A stretch of DNA of 64,000 nucleotides, taken from positions 2,945,001-3,009,000 of the forward strand of contig NZ_CP114200.1 of assembly GCF_029392895.1 (NCBI RefSeq). The letters run 5' to 3'. The stretch is from Streptomyces sp. 71268. Lineage in GTDB: Bacteria; Actinomycetota; Actinomycetes; Streptomycetales; Streptomycetaceae. The position numbers were made by a program, and so were the translations under genes. Positions 25,601-36,242 of the stretch are shown piece after piece. The number at the start of each line of letters is the position of its first letter. Position 1 is the stretch's first letter. Below the pieces are notes generated by a model. That model was not told the DNA's origin, did not search any database, and saw nothing but the letters and a program-made list of their open reading frames with translations.

Positions 25601-26017
25601 TCAGAAGCGCGGGTCGAGAACGGAGCCCCACGTCCAGTCGCCGGGAACCGACGGCTTCCAGTCGCCGTTGAGCTTGATCGTCTCCCAGTCGGGGTGGTCG
25701 GGGTTCAGCGACGTCCAGTGCTCGTAGTAGCCGTTCTTCGGGTAGAGGCAGTCCCGCCAGGTGTACGAGCCCTCGCCGAGGTACAGGTTCGAGCGCTCCC
25801 CCATCCCTCCGGACTGGAGCCAGTCGTACGTACTCGCCGCCAGGTGGATGCCGCGTTCGACGCAGGATTTCGCCATGCCGCTGGTGGGCCGGTCCGTGAG
25901 GTGCTGGGTCTTCTTGTTGTGGGCGGTCTCGGCCGCGGACGCGGGGCCCGCCACGCCGAGGATCACCACGCCGAGCAGGGCCGTGGCCGTGCTGAGCCTG
26001 CGCAGGGTTCGTGCCAC
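25601..26017 (-). CDS. Small secreted protein inserted between xseA and xseB
   Basis: GTG 26017 is preceded by AAGGAAA. The first 28 residues are a Sec signal peptide (ALLGVVILGVAGPASA then AE). The mature part of about 110 residues is rich in Trp, Tyr and Asp (STYDWLQSGGMGERSNLYLG, WRDCLYPKNGYYEHWTSLNP, DWTWGSVLDPRF) with two Cys residues that may pair. No family is recognised. Its position on the opposite strand splits the usual xseA-xseB neighbourhood, so it is probably a later arrival. Confidence 0.75.
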   Translation of the reverse strand: MARTLRRLSTATALLGVVILGVAGPASAAETAHNKKTQHLTDRPTSGMAKSCVERGIHLAASTYDWLQSGGMGERSNLYLGEGSYTWRDCLYPKNGYYEHWTSLNPDHPDWETIKLNGDWKPSVPGDWTWGSVLDPRF

Positions 26018-26235
26018 GATCGTTTCCTTCCGATGGGCTGGCTCCGGTACGCCGGACAACGGGCGCGGACGGACGCCGACGAACGAACGGCCGATGCTCC
26101 CCGCCGCGCCCTGTCCCGGGCGCGGTCCAGGTGTAACGCCGGCCCGCCGTGACCGGTCCCCGCCCGGGGCGGACCTGCGGGGTGACGCCATACGACCGCA
26201 ACCCCGCTGTCGTACCGCGCACATAGGCTGGAGGC

Positions 26236-26514
26236 ATGGTGAAGACGGGCGAGAAGTCGACCGAGACCGCGCTCGGGTACGAGCAGGCGCGGGACGAGCT
26301 GGTCGAGGTGGTGCGGCGACTGGAGACGGGCGGCACCACGTTGGAGGAGTCGCTCGCGCTGTGGGAGCGGGGCGAGGAGCTGGCGCAGGTCTGCCGCCGC
26401 TGGCTGGACGGCGCGCGGGCGCGGCTCGACGCCGCCCTCGCCGAGCGCTCCGACGCCGCCGCCGACGACAACGCGTCGGGCGCGACACCCGGCGAGGGCG
26501 AGGACGCGGACTGA
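26236..26514 (+). CDS. xseB: Exodeoxyribonuclease VII small subunit
   Basis: A 92-residue protein with the XseB helices: [61 protein letters not shown] six bases before the ATG suggests a leaderless mRNA. The C-terminal 20 residues are an acidic tail. It completes exonuclease VII with xseA. Confidence 0.94.
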   Translation: MVKTGEKSTETALGYEQARDELVEVVRRLETGGTTLEESLALWERGEELAQVCRRWLDGARARLDAALAERSDAAADDNASGATPGEGEDAD

Positions 26515-26662
26515 CCCGGCGCCGCCGCCGGACCACACCCCGATCTGACCCGCGCCGACGCGACCCGGGCGGGTGAGGCGTCGTGTGCCGCGCGGGAGAG
26601 CAAGGCGAGGGCGCACCACGATCGGGCACGCGGGAACGCGTGACCTGGGGCACCCCCGCAAC

Positions 26663-26697
26663 GTTTTAGTTGAAACTTAATCTAAAACGCGTACAGT
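26663..26697 (+). promoter_or_regulatory. Promoter with overlapping palindromic operator
   Basis: GTTTTAG (26663-26669) and CTAAAAC (26682-26688) are perfect inverted arms around TTGAAACTTAAT. TTGAAA (26670-26675) and TACAGT (26692-26697) form a promoter with 16-bp spacing, so a repressor on the dyad would cover the -35 box of the reductase gene. A MarR-type regulator is plausible from the TTGAAACTTAA core. Confidence 0.65.
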
Positions 26698-26757
26698 GAG
26701 AGACGCCAAGCTCGGCCTTGTGCCGCTAGACCAGCACAAACAAGCAGAAGGTATGTC

Positions 26758-27351
26758 ATGACTCTCGCCCTGGACGCGACCGCCCAGAACCTGCTCTTCC
26801 GTGAGGCCCACACGGCCAACACCTTCACCGACGAGCCGGTGACCGAGGAGCAGATCAAGGCGATCTACGACCTGGTCAAGTACGCCCCCACGGCGTTCAA
26901 CATGTCGCCGCTGCGGGTGCTGCTCGTCCGTTCGCCCGAGGCCCGTGAGCGCCTGGTCTCGCACATGGCCGAGGGCAACCGCCCGAAGACCGCCGCCGCC
27001 CCGCTGGTGGCCGTGCTCGCCGTGGACCACGAGTTCCACGAGGAACTGCCGAAGCTCTTCCCGCACGCCCCGGGCATCAAGGACGCCTTCTTCGCCGAGC
27101 GCCCGGTGCGCGAGCAGGCCGGCACGTTCAACGCCTCGCTCCAGATCGGCTACTTCATCCTCGGCGTCCGCGCGGCGGGTCTCGCCGCCGGCCCGATGAC
27201 CGGCTTCGACGCGGCCGGCCTGAGCAAGGAGTTCTTCGCCGACGGCGACCACCAGGTGCTGGCCGTGGTCAACCTGGGCAAGCCGGGCGAGGGCGCCTTC
27301 AACCCCCGCTCGCCCCGCCTGGACTACGACGAGGTCGTCACCACCGTCTGA
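26758..27351 (+). CDS. Nitroreductase-family malonic semialdehyde reductase (RutE-like)
   Basis: A 197-residue flavoprotein of the nitroreductase fold: IYDLVKYAPTAFNMSPLRVL for FMN binding, VREQAGTFNASLQIGYFILG, and AAGLAAGPMTGFDAAGLSKE. This subgroup resembles RutE/YdfG-associated malonic semialdehyde reductases. AGAAGG precedes ATG 26758. It has its own operator-controlled promoter at 26663-26697. The natural substrate in Streptomyces is not certain. Confidence 0.88.
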   Translation: MTLALDATAQNLLFREAHTANTFTDEPVTEEQIKAIYDLVKYAPTAFNMSPLRVLLVRSPEARERLVSHMAEGNRPKTAAAPLVAVLAVDHEFHEELPKLFPHAPGIKDAFFAERPVREQAGTFNASLQIGYFILGVRAAGLAAGPMTGFDAAGLSKEFFADGDHQVLAVVNLGKPGEGAFNPRSPRLDYDEVVTTV

Positions 27352-27560
27352 GCCCACCCCGGCTCCGGCCACCGCCGGCGGCCCCGCCCGCCGGCCACGC
27401 CGTACCGCGCCCCCGCCCCCACCCGGGTCGGGGGCGTCGCGCGTCTCGGAAGCGGCCCGGCACCCTACGCGCCGGCCCACCAACCCGTACGGTCGCTGGG
27501 TCGCTGGGCCGCTGGCCCACTGACCTGCTAGATCACTGGCCCGCTGGGCCCGCTAGGGCC

Positions 27561-28154
27561 TCACTCGGCGGGCTTGGCCGGGGCGGACTCGGCGCCCTGG
27601 GGGGCGAAGCTGGGCCGCTGACCCTTCTTCATCTCCAGCGCGTCGACCATGCGCAGCAGGTCCCGCTCGGGCGCGGTACCGGTGACCACGGTCGTGACGC
27701 CCGGCTCCTCGCGGACCAGCGCGTTGTACTTCTCGCCCGCGTACCGGTTCCACTTCTTGCCGTCGACCTCGACGGCACCGCCGCGCTGCTTGGCCTTGTG
27801 CGTGACGTCGGCCACGTAGTTCCGTACGCGGTCCGTGTCGCTCTGCTCGACGCCCACGTACTCCTTGTCGGGCGTCAGGTACCCCAGGTGCCACACGGCG
27901 CCGAAGTCCGACTTGCCCCGGTAGCTGACCGAGGTGGCGCGCCAGTCCTTGGGCAGCCCCTCGGGAGCGGCGACGGCGTAGGGGGCCGTTCGGCGCACCT
28001 GGTCGACCTCGACGCGGGTGTTCACCGTCTTGATCGGGTCTTTGCTGTCATCGTGCGGAATGAAGACGTAGATGCCCACCGCGGCGACCATCGTCACGCC
28101 CAACGACAGCACCAGATTCTGTACGGTTCGATTCTCACCACGCATACCGGCCAC
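27561..28154 (-). CDS. DUF4245-family membrane-anchored protein
   Basis: A 197-residue protein with one N-terminal membrane segment (NLVLSLGVTMVAAVGIYVFI) and an extracytoplasmic DUF4245 domain (PEGLPKDWRATSVSYRG, VWHLGYLTPDKEYVGVEQSD). In actinobacteria it is found next to glpX, as here, where it is divergent. The start may be GTG 28154 or ATG 28145. Function unknown. Confidence 0.88.
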   Translation of the reverse strand: MAGMRGENRTVQNLVLSLGVTMVAAVGIYVFIPHDDSKDPIKTVNTRVEVDQVRRTAPYAVAAPEGLPKDWRATSVSYRGKSDFGAVWHLGYLTPDKEYVGVEQSDTDRVRNYVADVTHKAKQRGGAVEVDGKKWNRYAGEKYNALVREEPGVTTVVTGTAPERDLLRMVDALEMKKGQRPSFAPQGAESAPAKPAE

Positions 28155-28367
28155 AGCACCATGGTCCCCTATGACCCGAGCGCTCTGACCAGCGGCCCCG
28201 ATCCGCCGCGCGGTGGATCTCCACAGGTCGAGTGATCGCGCTCATACGTGGGGTGCTCTGCTCATTTTCGCGGCGTACCGATAAAGTCGTGCACACCCTC
28301 GCCCTCCTTGCCCCGCTTCGGGCGGGAGGGGTCACACGGCCGTCGCCGTACAGAAAGGTGCGTTCCG

Positions 28368-29399
28368 ATGACCGAGCATCATCTGCCGTCCCCCCTCGAA
28401 GTCAGCCCCGAGGCCCCCGACCGCAACCTCGCGTTGGAGCTGGTCCGGGTGACCGAGGCCGGCGCCATGGCATCCGGCCGCTGGGTCGGCCGTGGCGACA
28501 AGAACGGCGCGGACGGCGCGGCCGTCAAGGCCATGCGTTCGCTCGTGCACACGGTCTCGATGAACGGCGTCGTCGTCATCGGCGAAGGCGAGAAGGACGA
28601 AGCGCCGATGCTCTTCAACGGCGAGCGCGTCGGCGACGGGACCGGCCCGGAGTGCGACGTGGCCGTCGACCCGGTGGACGGCACCACGCTCACCGCCAAG
28701 GGCATGGCCAACGCGGTCTCGGTACTCGCCGTCGCCGAGCGCGGCTCGATGTTCGACCCGTCGGCCGTCTTCTACATGGACAAGCTCGTGACGGGCCCGG
28801 AAGCGGCCGAGTTCGTGGACATCACGGCCCCGGTCGGCGTGAACATCCGGCGCATCGCCAAGGCCAAGCGCTCCAGCCCGGAGGACGTCACCGTCGTCAT
28901 CCTGGACCGGCCGCGCCACGACTCCATCGTCAAGGAGGTCCGGGAGGCCGGGGCCCGGATCAAGTTCATCTCGGACGGCGACGTCGCGGGCGCGATCATG
29001 GCCGTGCGCGAAGGCACCGGCGTGGACCTGCTGCTCGGCATCGGCGGCACCCCGGAGGGCATCATCGCGGCCTGCGCGATCAAGTGCCTGGGCGGCACCA
29101 TCCAGGCCAGGCTGTGGCCCAAGGACGACGTGGAGCGCCAGCGCGCCCTGGACGCGGGCCACGACCTGGACCGGGTGCTCCAGACCGACGACCTGGTCAG
29201 CGGCGACAACGTGTTCTTCGTGGCCACCGGCATCACCGACGGCGACCTGCTGCGCGGCGTGCGCTACCGGGCCGAGACCGCGACCACCCAGTCGCTGGTC
29301 ATGCGCTCGAAGTCGGGCACGATCCGGCAGATCGACTCCACCCACCGGCTGTCCAAGCTGCGCGCGTACGCCTCGGTCGACTTCGAGCGCGCACGCTGA
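28368..29399 (+). CDS. glpX: Class II fructose-1,6-bisphosphatase
   Basis: A 343-residue GlpX with the metal-binding set [11 protein letters not shown] near 72-82 and DPVDGTT at 101-107, plus [20 protein letters not shown]. It dephosphorylates fructose-1,6-bisphosphate in gluconeogenesis. ATG 28368 follows AAAGGTG. The length is normal for the family and there is no sign of a second FBPase in the window. Confidence 0.96.
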   Translation: MTEHHLPSPLEVSPEAPDRNLALELVRVTEAGAMASGRWVGRGDKNGADGAAVKAMRSLVHTVSMNGVVVIGEGEKDEAPMLFNGERVGDGTGPECDVAVDPVDGTTLTAKGMANAVSVLAVAERGSMFDPSAVFYMDKLVTGPEAAEFVDITAPVGVNIRRIAKAKRSSPEDVTVVILDRPRHDSIVKEVREAGARIKFISDGDVAGAIMAVREGTGVDLLLGIGGTPEGIIAACAIKCLGGTIQARLWPKDDVERQRALDAGHDLDRVLQTDDLVSGDNVFFVATGITDGDLLRGVRYRAETATTQSLVMRSKSGTIRQIDSTHRLSKLRAYASVDFERAR

Positions 29400-29575
29400 C
29401 CCACCGCGCTGGTACGGCACAGCGCTGGTACGGCACAACGGAGCCGGGTCCGCCGATGGACGGCGGACCCGGCTCCCCCGCTTTCCGCGCGCGTGGGACG
29501 CGGGACAGCGGTGGCACCTGGGTGAGGTCGGGGCGTGGGCCGCGGGCGGGAGTCGGGCGCTCGGCGGGGGCGCCG

Positions 29576-29932
29576 TCAGCCCGCCGCGGCGACCCGTACC
29601 GCTCGCTGCAGCTCCGCCTCGCGCCGCCGGCGGCGGGCCAGCACCACGCGGCGCTCGGCCGCCGTGAGGCCGCCCCACACGCCGTACGGCTCGGGCTGTA
29701 TGAGCGCGTGCTCCCGGCACTCGACCATGACCGGGCAGCGGGCACAGACCCGCTTCGCGGCCTCCTCCCGGGACAGCCGGGCGGCGGTCGGTTCCTTGGA
29801 GGGGGCGAAGAAGAGCCCGGCTTCGTCGCGGCGGCACACCGCCTCGGAATGCCAGGGGCCGGCCTGATCGCGAGCGTGCTCACGCTGCGGGGGCACGGCG
29901 GCGTCCTGCAGGGGGTGATGCGGTTGCAGCAC
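29576..29932 (-). CDS. WhiB-like transcription factor
   Basis: A 118-residue protein with the four iron-sulphur Cys residues at 33, 63, 66 and 72 (CARCPVMVEC for the last three) and the GVWGG turn at 84-88 followed by a basic C-terminus for DNA binding. In S. coelicolor I recall a Wbl gene (wblI) next to glpX, which fits, but the paralogue is assigned by position only. It faces glpX convergently. Confidence 0.92.
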   Translation of the reverse strand: MLQPHHPLQDAAVPPQREHARDQAGPWHSEAVCRRDEAGLFFAPSKEPTAARLSREEAAKRVCARCPVMVECREHALIQPEPYGVWGGLTAAERRVVLARRRRREAELQRAVRVAAAG

Positions 29933-30157
29933 GGTCTACTCCTGACGACGGCTCCGGTTTGGGTCACCCTTGCCCGCCTCGCTGCGCACGACCGTTCGCG
30001 CCCGCAGCCGTACGAGAGACGATGCACGAAGCTTTACCCGCTGTGCGGGTGCTTATGCACACGGTTGCCTCGCGTCGTACAGACGTTCCGTTCGGTGCGT
30101 GGGGCTGTGCGTTTCCGACCCGCCGTACTGGGGGTTTTCGACCGTCCGTTCGCGCCG

Positions 30158-30862
30158 CTAAGCGTTCAGGTTCCGGATCCGCTTCCCGCGCTTGGGCTTG
30201 GCCTCCACGCCACCGAAGACCGCGAAGCCGCTGACGACCACCACCGGGGCCGCCGGATCCTCCGCTTCCGTGTCGGCGACGTCGAAGCCGCCGAAGATGC
30301 CGGTGCCCGCCGAGCGCAGCGTGACGTTCTCCGGCACCCGGATCTCCACGCCGCCGAAGATCGCGGTGGCCTGGATGACGATCTCCTGCTGCTCGAAGAC
30401 CGCCTCGGTCAGGTCGATCTCCACGCCTCCGAAGAGCGCGAACGCGTTGGTCTTTCGGCCGACCCGCCACCGCCCCCGGCGGCCGGCGCCGCCGAAGACC
30501 GCGATCAGGTTGTCGGTGAGCGAGTTGCGCGGGGGCGGCAGCGTGGGCGTGCTGGCGGAGGCCGGGCGTGCCGCCCGCGTCCCGTCCGGGCTCATCGCGG
30601 CGCCCGCCGTCGGCAGATCCCGTACGAACGGGGTGAGTTCACCCCGCGTCTTCGCCTCGTACACCCCGCTGATCCGCTCGGCGTGCTCTTCTGCGGTCAG
30701 GCGCCCCTCCGCCAGGGCCTCGCGGAGGATGTCGGCGACGCGGTCGCGGTCGGCGTCGGAGGCCCGGATGGCGTCCGCCGGCACGGCCGGGGCCACCGTC
30801 GGGGTGGCGGTCGGGGGTGCGGCGTCGGGCTTGGTCAAGGGAACCGGCTGGTGTTCGTCCAC
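30158..30862 (-). CDS. DUF1707 and LiaF-like C-terminal domain protein
   Basis: A 234-residue protein: a Pro/Thr-rich start, a DUF1707 module (IRASDADRDRVADILREALA, GRLTAEEHAERISGVYEAKT) and a C-terminal beta-helix-like domain with repeated FGGVEI (IFGGVEIRVPENV, FAVFGGVEAKPK), as in LiaF-type cell-wall stress proteins. TAGGCT lies seven bases before GTG 30862, giving a leaderless start. The promoter also holds the repeats CGCGATAG and ATCGCGATAG (30882-30900), a possible operator. Confidence 0.88.
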   Translation of the reverse strand: MDEHQPVPLTKPDAAPPTATPTVAPAVPADAIRASDADRDRVADILREALAEGRLTAEEHAERISGVYEAKTRGELTPFVRDLPTAGAAMSPDGTRAARPASASTPTLPPPRNSLTDNLIAVFGGAGRRGRWRVGRKTNAFALFGGVEIDLTEAVFEQQEIVIQATAIFGGVEIRVPENVTLRSAGTGIFGGFDVADTEAEDPAAPVVVVSGFAVFGGVEAKPKRGKRIRNLNA

Positions 30863-31040
30863 GCGCCCCAGCCTAGCGATACGCGATAGATCGCGATAGA
30901 GGCGCCCGCGTCTCCTGAGCCCCACCTCACCGACACGGTGTCGGACCGCCGTTCTACTCTGGTGGGCGCTCCCCTCGCTCTGCCCCGGGAAGCGCCTGCC
31001 ATGGACGTCAGCGACTAACCGCAGTGAGGATTGGCCCCCG

Positions 31041-32717
<1,677 letters not shown>

Positions 32718-32737
32718 CCCGCGCCGTTGCCGTACGA

Positions 32738-32780
32738 GAGAGCCCCCGGCCAGGACGCGTTCCCGGCGTCGGGGGCTCTC
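32738..32780 (+). terminator. 11-bp hairpin terminator after class I fumarase
   Basis: GAGAGCCCCCG (32738-32748) and CGGGGGCTCTC (32770-32780), twenty bases past the stop. Confidence 0.75.
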
Positions 32781-32970
32781 GCCGTGCGGCGGCTCGTCGT
32801 ACGGTCGGGACGTGAGCCGCCGCGCGGCCGGGGCGGGCCCGCGTAGGCCATCGGTACGCCTCTCCGACCTGCCCTCTCGCTGCGTTACTCACGGTATTCA
32901 CGGGCGATAGGGTCGCTCGGGAACACCTGGAACCGGACAGACGCTGGTCTTGCCAGGAGGTGGGTCGACG

Positions 32971-34362
32971 ATGAGCGACGAGCAGTACCGGATCGAGCAC
33001 GACTCGATGGGTGAGGTGCGGGTTCCGGCGGACGCCAAGTGGCGGGCGCAGACGCAGCGGGCGGTGGAGAACTTCCCGGTGTCGGGGCAGCGGCTCGAGC
33101 GGGCGCACATTCAGGCGCTCGCCCAGATCAAGGCGGCCGCGGCCACGGTCAACGCCGGGCTCGGGGTGATCGACAAGGAGATCGCGGAGGCGATCGCCGG
33201 CGCGGCCGGCGAGGTCGCGGACGGGCGGTGGGACGAGCACTTCCCGGTCGACGTCTTCCAGACCGGCTCGGGCACCTCGTCCAACATGAACACCAACGAG
33301 GTGATCGCGACGCTGGCCACCGAGCGCCTCGGCCGGCCCGTGCACCCCAACGACCACGTCAATGCCAGCCAGTCGTCCAACGACGTCTTCCCGTCCTCGA
33401 TCCACATCGCCGCCACCGCGGCCGTCACCGCCGACCTGATCCCGGCGCTCGACCACCTCGCCGAGGCCCTCGGGCGCAAGGCGCAGGAGTTCGCCGCCGT
33501 GGTGAAGTCGGGGCGCACGCACCTGATGGACGCCACCCCGGTCACCCTCGGCCAGGAGTTCGGCGGCTACGCGGCGCAGGTGAGCTACGGCGTGGAGCGG
33601 TTGCGCGGCGCGCTGCCGCGCCTGGCCGAACTGCCGCTCGGCGGCACCGCCGTGGGCACCGGCATCAACACCCCGCCCGGGTTCGCGGCGGCCGTCATCG
33701 CCGAGGTGGCCCGTACCACCGGGCTCCCGCTGAGCGAGGCCAGGAACCACTTCGAGGCGCAGGGCGCGCGCGACGCCCTGGTGGAGACCTCGGGCCAGTT
33801 GCGGACCATCGCGGTCGGCCTCACCAAGATCTGTAACGACCTGCGGTGGATGGCCTCCGGGCCGCGCACCGGGCTCGCCGAGATCGCGCTGCCCGACCTC
33901 CAGCCGGGCTCCTCGATCATGCCGGGCAAGGTCAACCCGGTGATCCCCGAGGCGGTGCTGATGGTGGCCGCGCAGGTCACCGGGAACGACGCGACGGTGG
34001 CCACGGCCGGGGCCGCGGGCAACTTCGAGCTGAACGTGATGCTGCCGGTGATCGGGAAGAACCTGCTGGAGTCCATCCGGCTGCTCGGCAACGCGGCCCG
34101 GCTGCTCGCGGACCGCACCGTCGACGGGATCACCGCCAACGTCGAGCGGGCCAGGGAGTACGCGGAGTCCTCGCCGTCGGTGGTCACCCCGCTCAACCGG
34201 TACATCGGCTACGAGGAGGCGGCGAAGGTGGCCAAGCGCTCGCTGGCCGAGCGCAAGACCATCCGTCAGGTCGTCCTGGAGGCGGGCTACGTGGAGCGCG
34301 GCGACCTGACGCTCGCCCAGCTCGACGAGGCTCTCGACGTGTTGCGGATGACGCACCCGTAG
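32971..34362 (+). CDS. fumC: Class II fumarate hydratase
   Basis: A 463-residue FumC of the aspartase/fumarase superfamily: [16 protein letters not shown], the catalytic [18 protein letters not shown] region and the signature [14 protein letters not shown] 32971 has AGGAGGTGG eight bases upstream, better than ATG 32950. It needs no cluster and is oxygen stable, so together with the class I enzyme upstream the cell keeps fumarase activity under different iron and oxygen states. Confidence 0.97.
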   Translation: MSDEQYRIEHDSMGEVRVPADAKWRAQTQRAVENFPVSGQRLERAHIQALAQIKAAAATVNAGLGVIDKEIAEAIAGAAGEVADGRWDEHFPVDVFQTGSGTSSNMNTNEVIATLATERLGRPVHPNDHVNASQSSNDVFPSSIHIAATAAVTADLIPALDHLAEALGRKAQEFAAVVKSGRTHLMDATPVTLGQEFGGYAAQVSYGVERLRGALPRLAELPLGGTAVGTGINTPPGFAAAVIAEVARTTGLPLSEARNHFEAQGARDALVETSGQLRTIAVGLTKICNDLRWMASGPRTGLAEIALPDLQPGSSIMPGKVNPVIPEAVLMVAAQVTGNDATVATAGAAGNFELNVMLPVIGKNLLESIRLLGNAARLLADRTVDGITANVERAREYAESSPSVVTPLNRYIGYEEAAKVAKRSLAERKTIRQVVLEAGYVERGDLTLAQLDEALDVLRMTHP

Positions 34363-34665
34363 GCCCACGGAGCGCCCGCGCGGCACCCCGTACGGGACTT
34401 GTGCGAGCCCCGCGCGAACCCCGTTCGGGCCCCGCGCCGGTGGCCCCGTAGCGCGCCGGCCGGTGGGGCCGGGGCGGCGCGCGGGCCCGGGGGCGCGGCG
34501 GCGCGCGGCGCCGCCGTCGCGCGGCGCACGAGAGGTCGGCGGCGGCGGGCGAGGGGCGACGCGCGCCCCCGGCCGCCAGCCGTTCCCCCCGTGTCCGCCT
34601 CCCGTGCACTCCAGGAAATGGGATTCGTCACGGCGCGGCGGCTTTGCCGCGCCTAAGATCTGCTC
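34363..34665. other. GC-rich spacer without a supported gene
   Basis: About 300 bases of very GC-rich sequence with runs of GGCGCGCGG type. Frames are open on several strands but none has a start signal or natural composition. The right end holds TAAGAT (34654-34659), the -10 element of the leaderless DUF402 gene. Confidence 0.5.
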
Positions 34666-35361
34666 ATGACAGCGGACACGGTGGAGACGAGGGGCGCGAC
34701 CGGCGCCGCCCACTGGTCGCCGGGGGACCAGGTCCTGTGGCGTTACCGGGCCAACGGTCGCGACCGCATCCACATCTGCCGTCCGGTGACCGTCGTACAG
34801 GACACCGACGAGCTGCTCGCCGTCTGGCTGGCCGCCGACACGCGCTGCGTCAAGCCGCGGTTGGCCGACGGCACGGAGATCCACCACGAGCCGCTGACCA
34901 CGCGTTACACCAAGCCCCGCGCCCTCGCCCAGTGTCGCTGGCTGGGCACCGGCGTCCTCAAGCTGGCCCGGCCGGCCGACCCGTGGTCGGTCTGGCTGTT
35001 CTGGGACCGTGGCTGGCGCTTCCGCAACTGGTACGTGAACCTGGAGGAGCCCCGCGTCCGTTGGAGCGGTGGTGTCGACTCCGAGGACCATTTCCTGGAC
35101 ATCGCGGTCTACCCGGATCGGAGCTGGGAGTGGAAGGACGAGGACGAGTTCGCGCAGGCACAGCGCGCGGGCCTGATGCCACCGCGCCAGGCGGCACGGG
35201 TGCGGTCCGCCGGCCGGGCCGCCGTGCGGGCCATCACCGCGTGGACGGCCCCGTTCCGGGACGGCTGGGAGGACTGGCGCCCGGACCCGAACTGGCCGGT
35301 ACCCGAGCTTCCGGTGGACTGGCACCGCACGCTGGGCCACCCGAGGTCGCCTGCCCCTTGA
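34666..35361 (+). CDS. DUF402-domain protein
   Basis: A 231-residue protein with the DUF402 fold typical of nucleoside-phosphate phosphatases: LFWDRGWRFRNWYVNLEEP, DSEDHFLDIAVYPDRSWEWK with the acidic metal ligands, and DEDEFAQAQRAGLM. TAAGAT six bases before ATG marks a leaderless mRNA. Activity is predicted from the family; the substrate is unknown. A MerR-type promoter starts at its stop codon. Confidence 0.85.
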   Translation: MTADTVETRGATGAAHWSPGDQVLWRYRANGRDRIHICRPVTVVQDTDELLAVWLAADTRCVKPRLADGTEIHHEPLTTRYTKPRALAQCRWLGTGVLKLARPADPWSVWLFWDRGWRFRNWYVNLEEPRVRWSGGVDSEDHFLDIAVYPDRSWEWKDEDEFAQAQRAGLMPPRQAARVRSAGRAAVRAITAWTAPFRDGWEDWRPDPNWPVPELPVDWHRTLGHPRSPAP

Positions 35362-35388
35362 AGTCCACCTGGACTTCAAACGTAGGAT
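35358..35388 (+). promoter_or_regulatory. MerR-type promoter: palindrome in a 19-bp spacer
   Basis: TTGAAG (35358-35363) and TAGGAT (35383-35388) are separated by 19 bases, the overlong spacing used by MerR activators. TTGAAGTCCA and TGGACTTCAA form a perfect 10-bp dyad at 35358-35379. It would drive the methyltransferase gene. The same dyad could instead act as a terminator for the DUF402 gene, whose stop it overlaps. Confidence 0.6.
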
Positions 35389-35481
35389 CGTCCTCCGCAA
35401 CACTGCTCCGGCAGGAAACAATCAAACGCAACTCACGAACAAAGTACGGAATTTGACGTGCGGTCACAGAAGGGCGATGTC

Positions 35482-36186
35482 GTGAGCGGTGACGGTCACC
35501 ACGGGCACGAGGCGTACGGCCGGTTAGAGATCGATCGCAGCGGTCAGGCCGAGGCCTTCGACGCGATCGGGGACCGGTACGACGAAGCGTTTCCCCACAA
35601 GGACGGGCAGGTCCTCTCCAGCCGGTGGCTGGCCGGCGCGCTGCCCGCGAACTCCCGCGTGCTCGACGTCGGCAGCGGCACCGGGGTGCCCACCGCGCGC
35701 GAGCTGAGCGACGCGGGCCACGAGGTCGTCGGCATCGACATCTCCCCCGGCATGCTCAAGATCGCCCGGGACAACGTGCCGGGCGCCACCTTCCACCTCG
35801 CCGACATCGCGGGGCTGCGGCCCGGGGCGCCCTTCGGCCCGGGCGGCCCGCGCGACCTGGGCCGCTTCGACGGGGTCAGCGCCTACTTCTCGCTGCTGAT
35901 GCTGCCGCGCGTGGAGATCCCGCTCGCGCTGCGCACCCTGCACGGGCTGCTGAAGCCCGACGGCCTGCTGGCCATCGCCATGGTGGAGGCGGACGTGGAC
36001 GACTTCGCGATCCCGTTCCTGGGCAACACGATTCGGGTATCCGGTTACCTGCGGGACGAACTGCGCCAGGTCGTGCAGGACGCCGGCTTCGACGTCCTGG
36101 CGGAGGACTCGCACGCGTACGCCCCAGCCAGCACGGACGTGCCACCGGAGCTCCAGCTCTTCCTGCACTGCCGACGACGCGCCTGA
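35482..36186 (+). CDS. SAM-dependent methyltransferase
   Basis: From GTG 35482 (GAAGGG seven bases upstream) the protein has 234 residues; GTG 35458 is an alternative. The class I methyltransferase motifs are clear: RVLDVGSGTGVPTARELSDA for motif I, VVGIDISPGMLKIARDN for the SAM-ribose acid, and LLKPDGLLAIAMVEAD. The substrate cannot be named. The MerR-like promoter upstream suggests induction by a small molecule. Confidence 0.85.
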   Translation: MSGDGHHGHEAYGRLEIDRSGQAEAFDAIGDRYDEAFPHKDGQVLSSRWLAGALPANSRVLDVGSGTGVPTARELSDAGHEVVGIDISPGMLKIARDNVPGATFHLADIAGLRPGAPFGPGGPRDLGRFDGVSAYFSLLMLPRVEIPLALRTLHGLLKPDGLLAIAMVEADVDDFAIPFLGNTIRVSGYLRDELRQVVQDAGFDVLAEDSHAYAPASTDVPPELQLFLHCRRRA

Positions 36187-36242
36187 CACAGGTGCGCCCG
36201 ACCGACGCGGGCGCACGGCCCCGGACGGATGGAAACCCACGC

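Noticed and set aside
34363..34665. Small Arg/Ala-rich frames before the DUF402 gene
   Set aside because: No start signals; composition is explained by very high GC, and the DUF402 promoter lies within.
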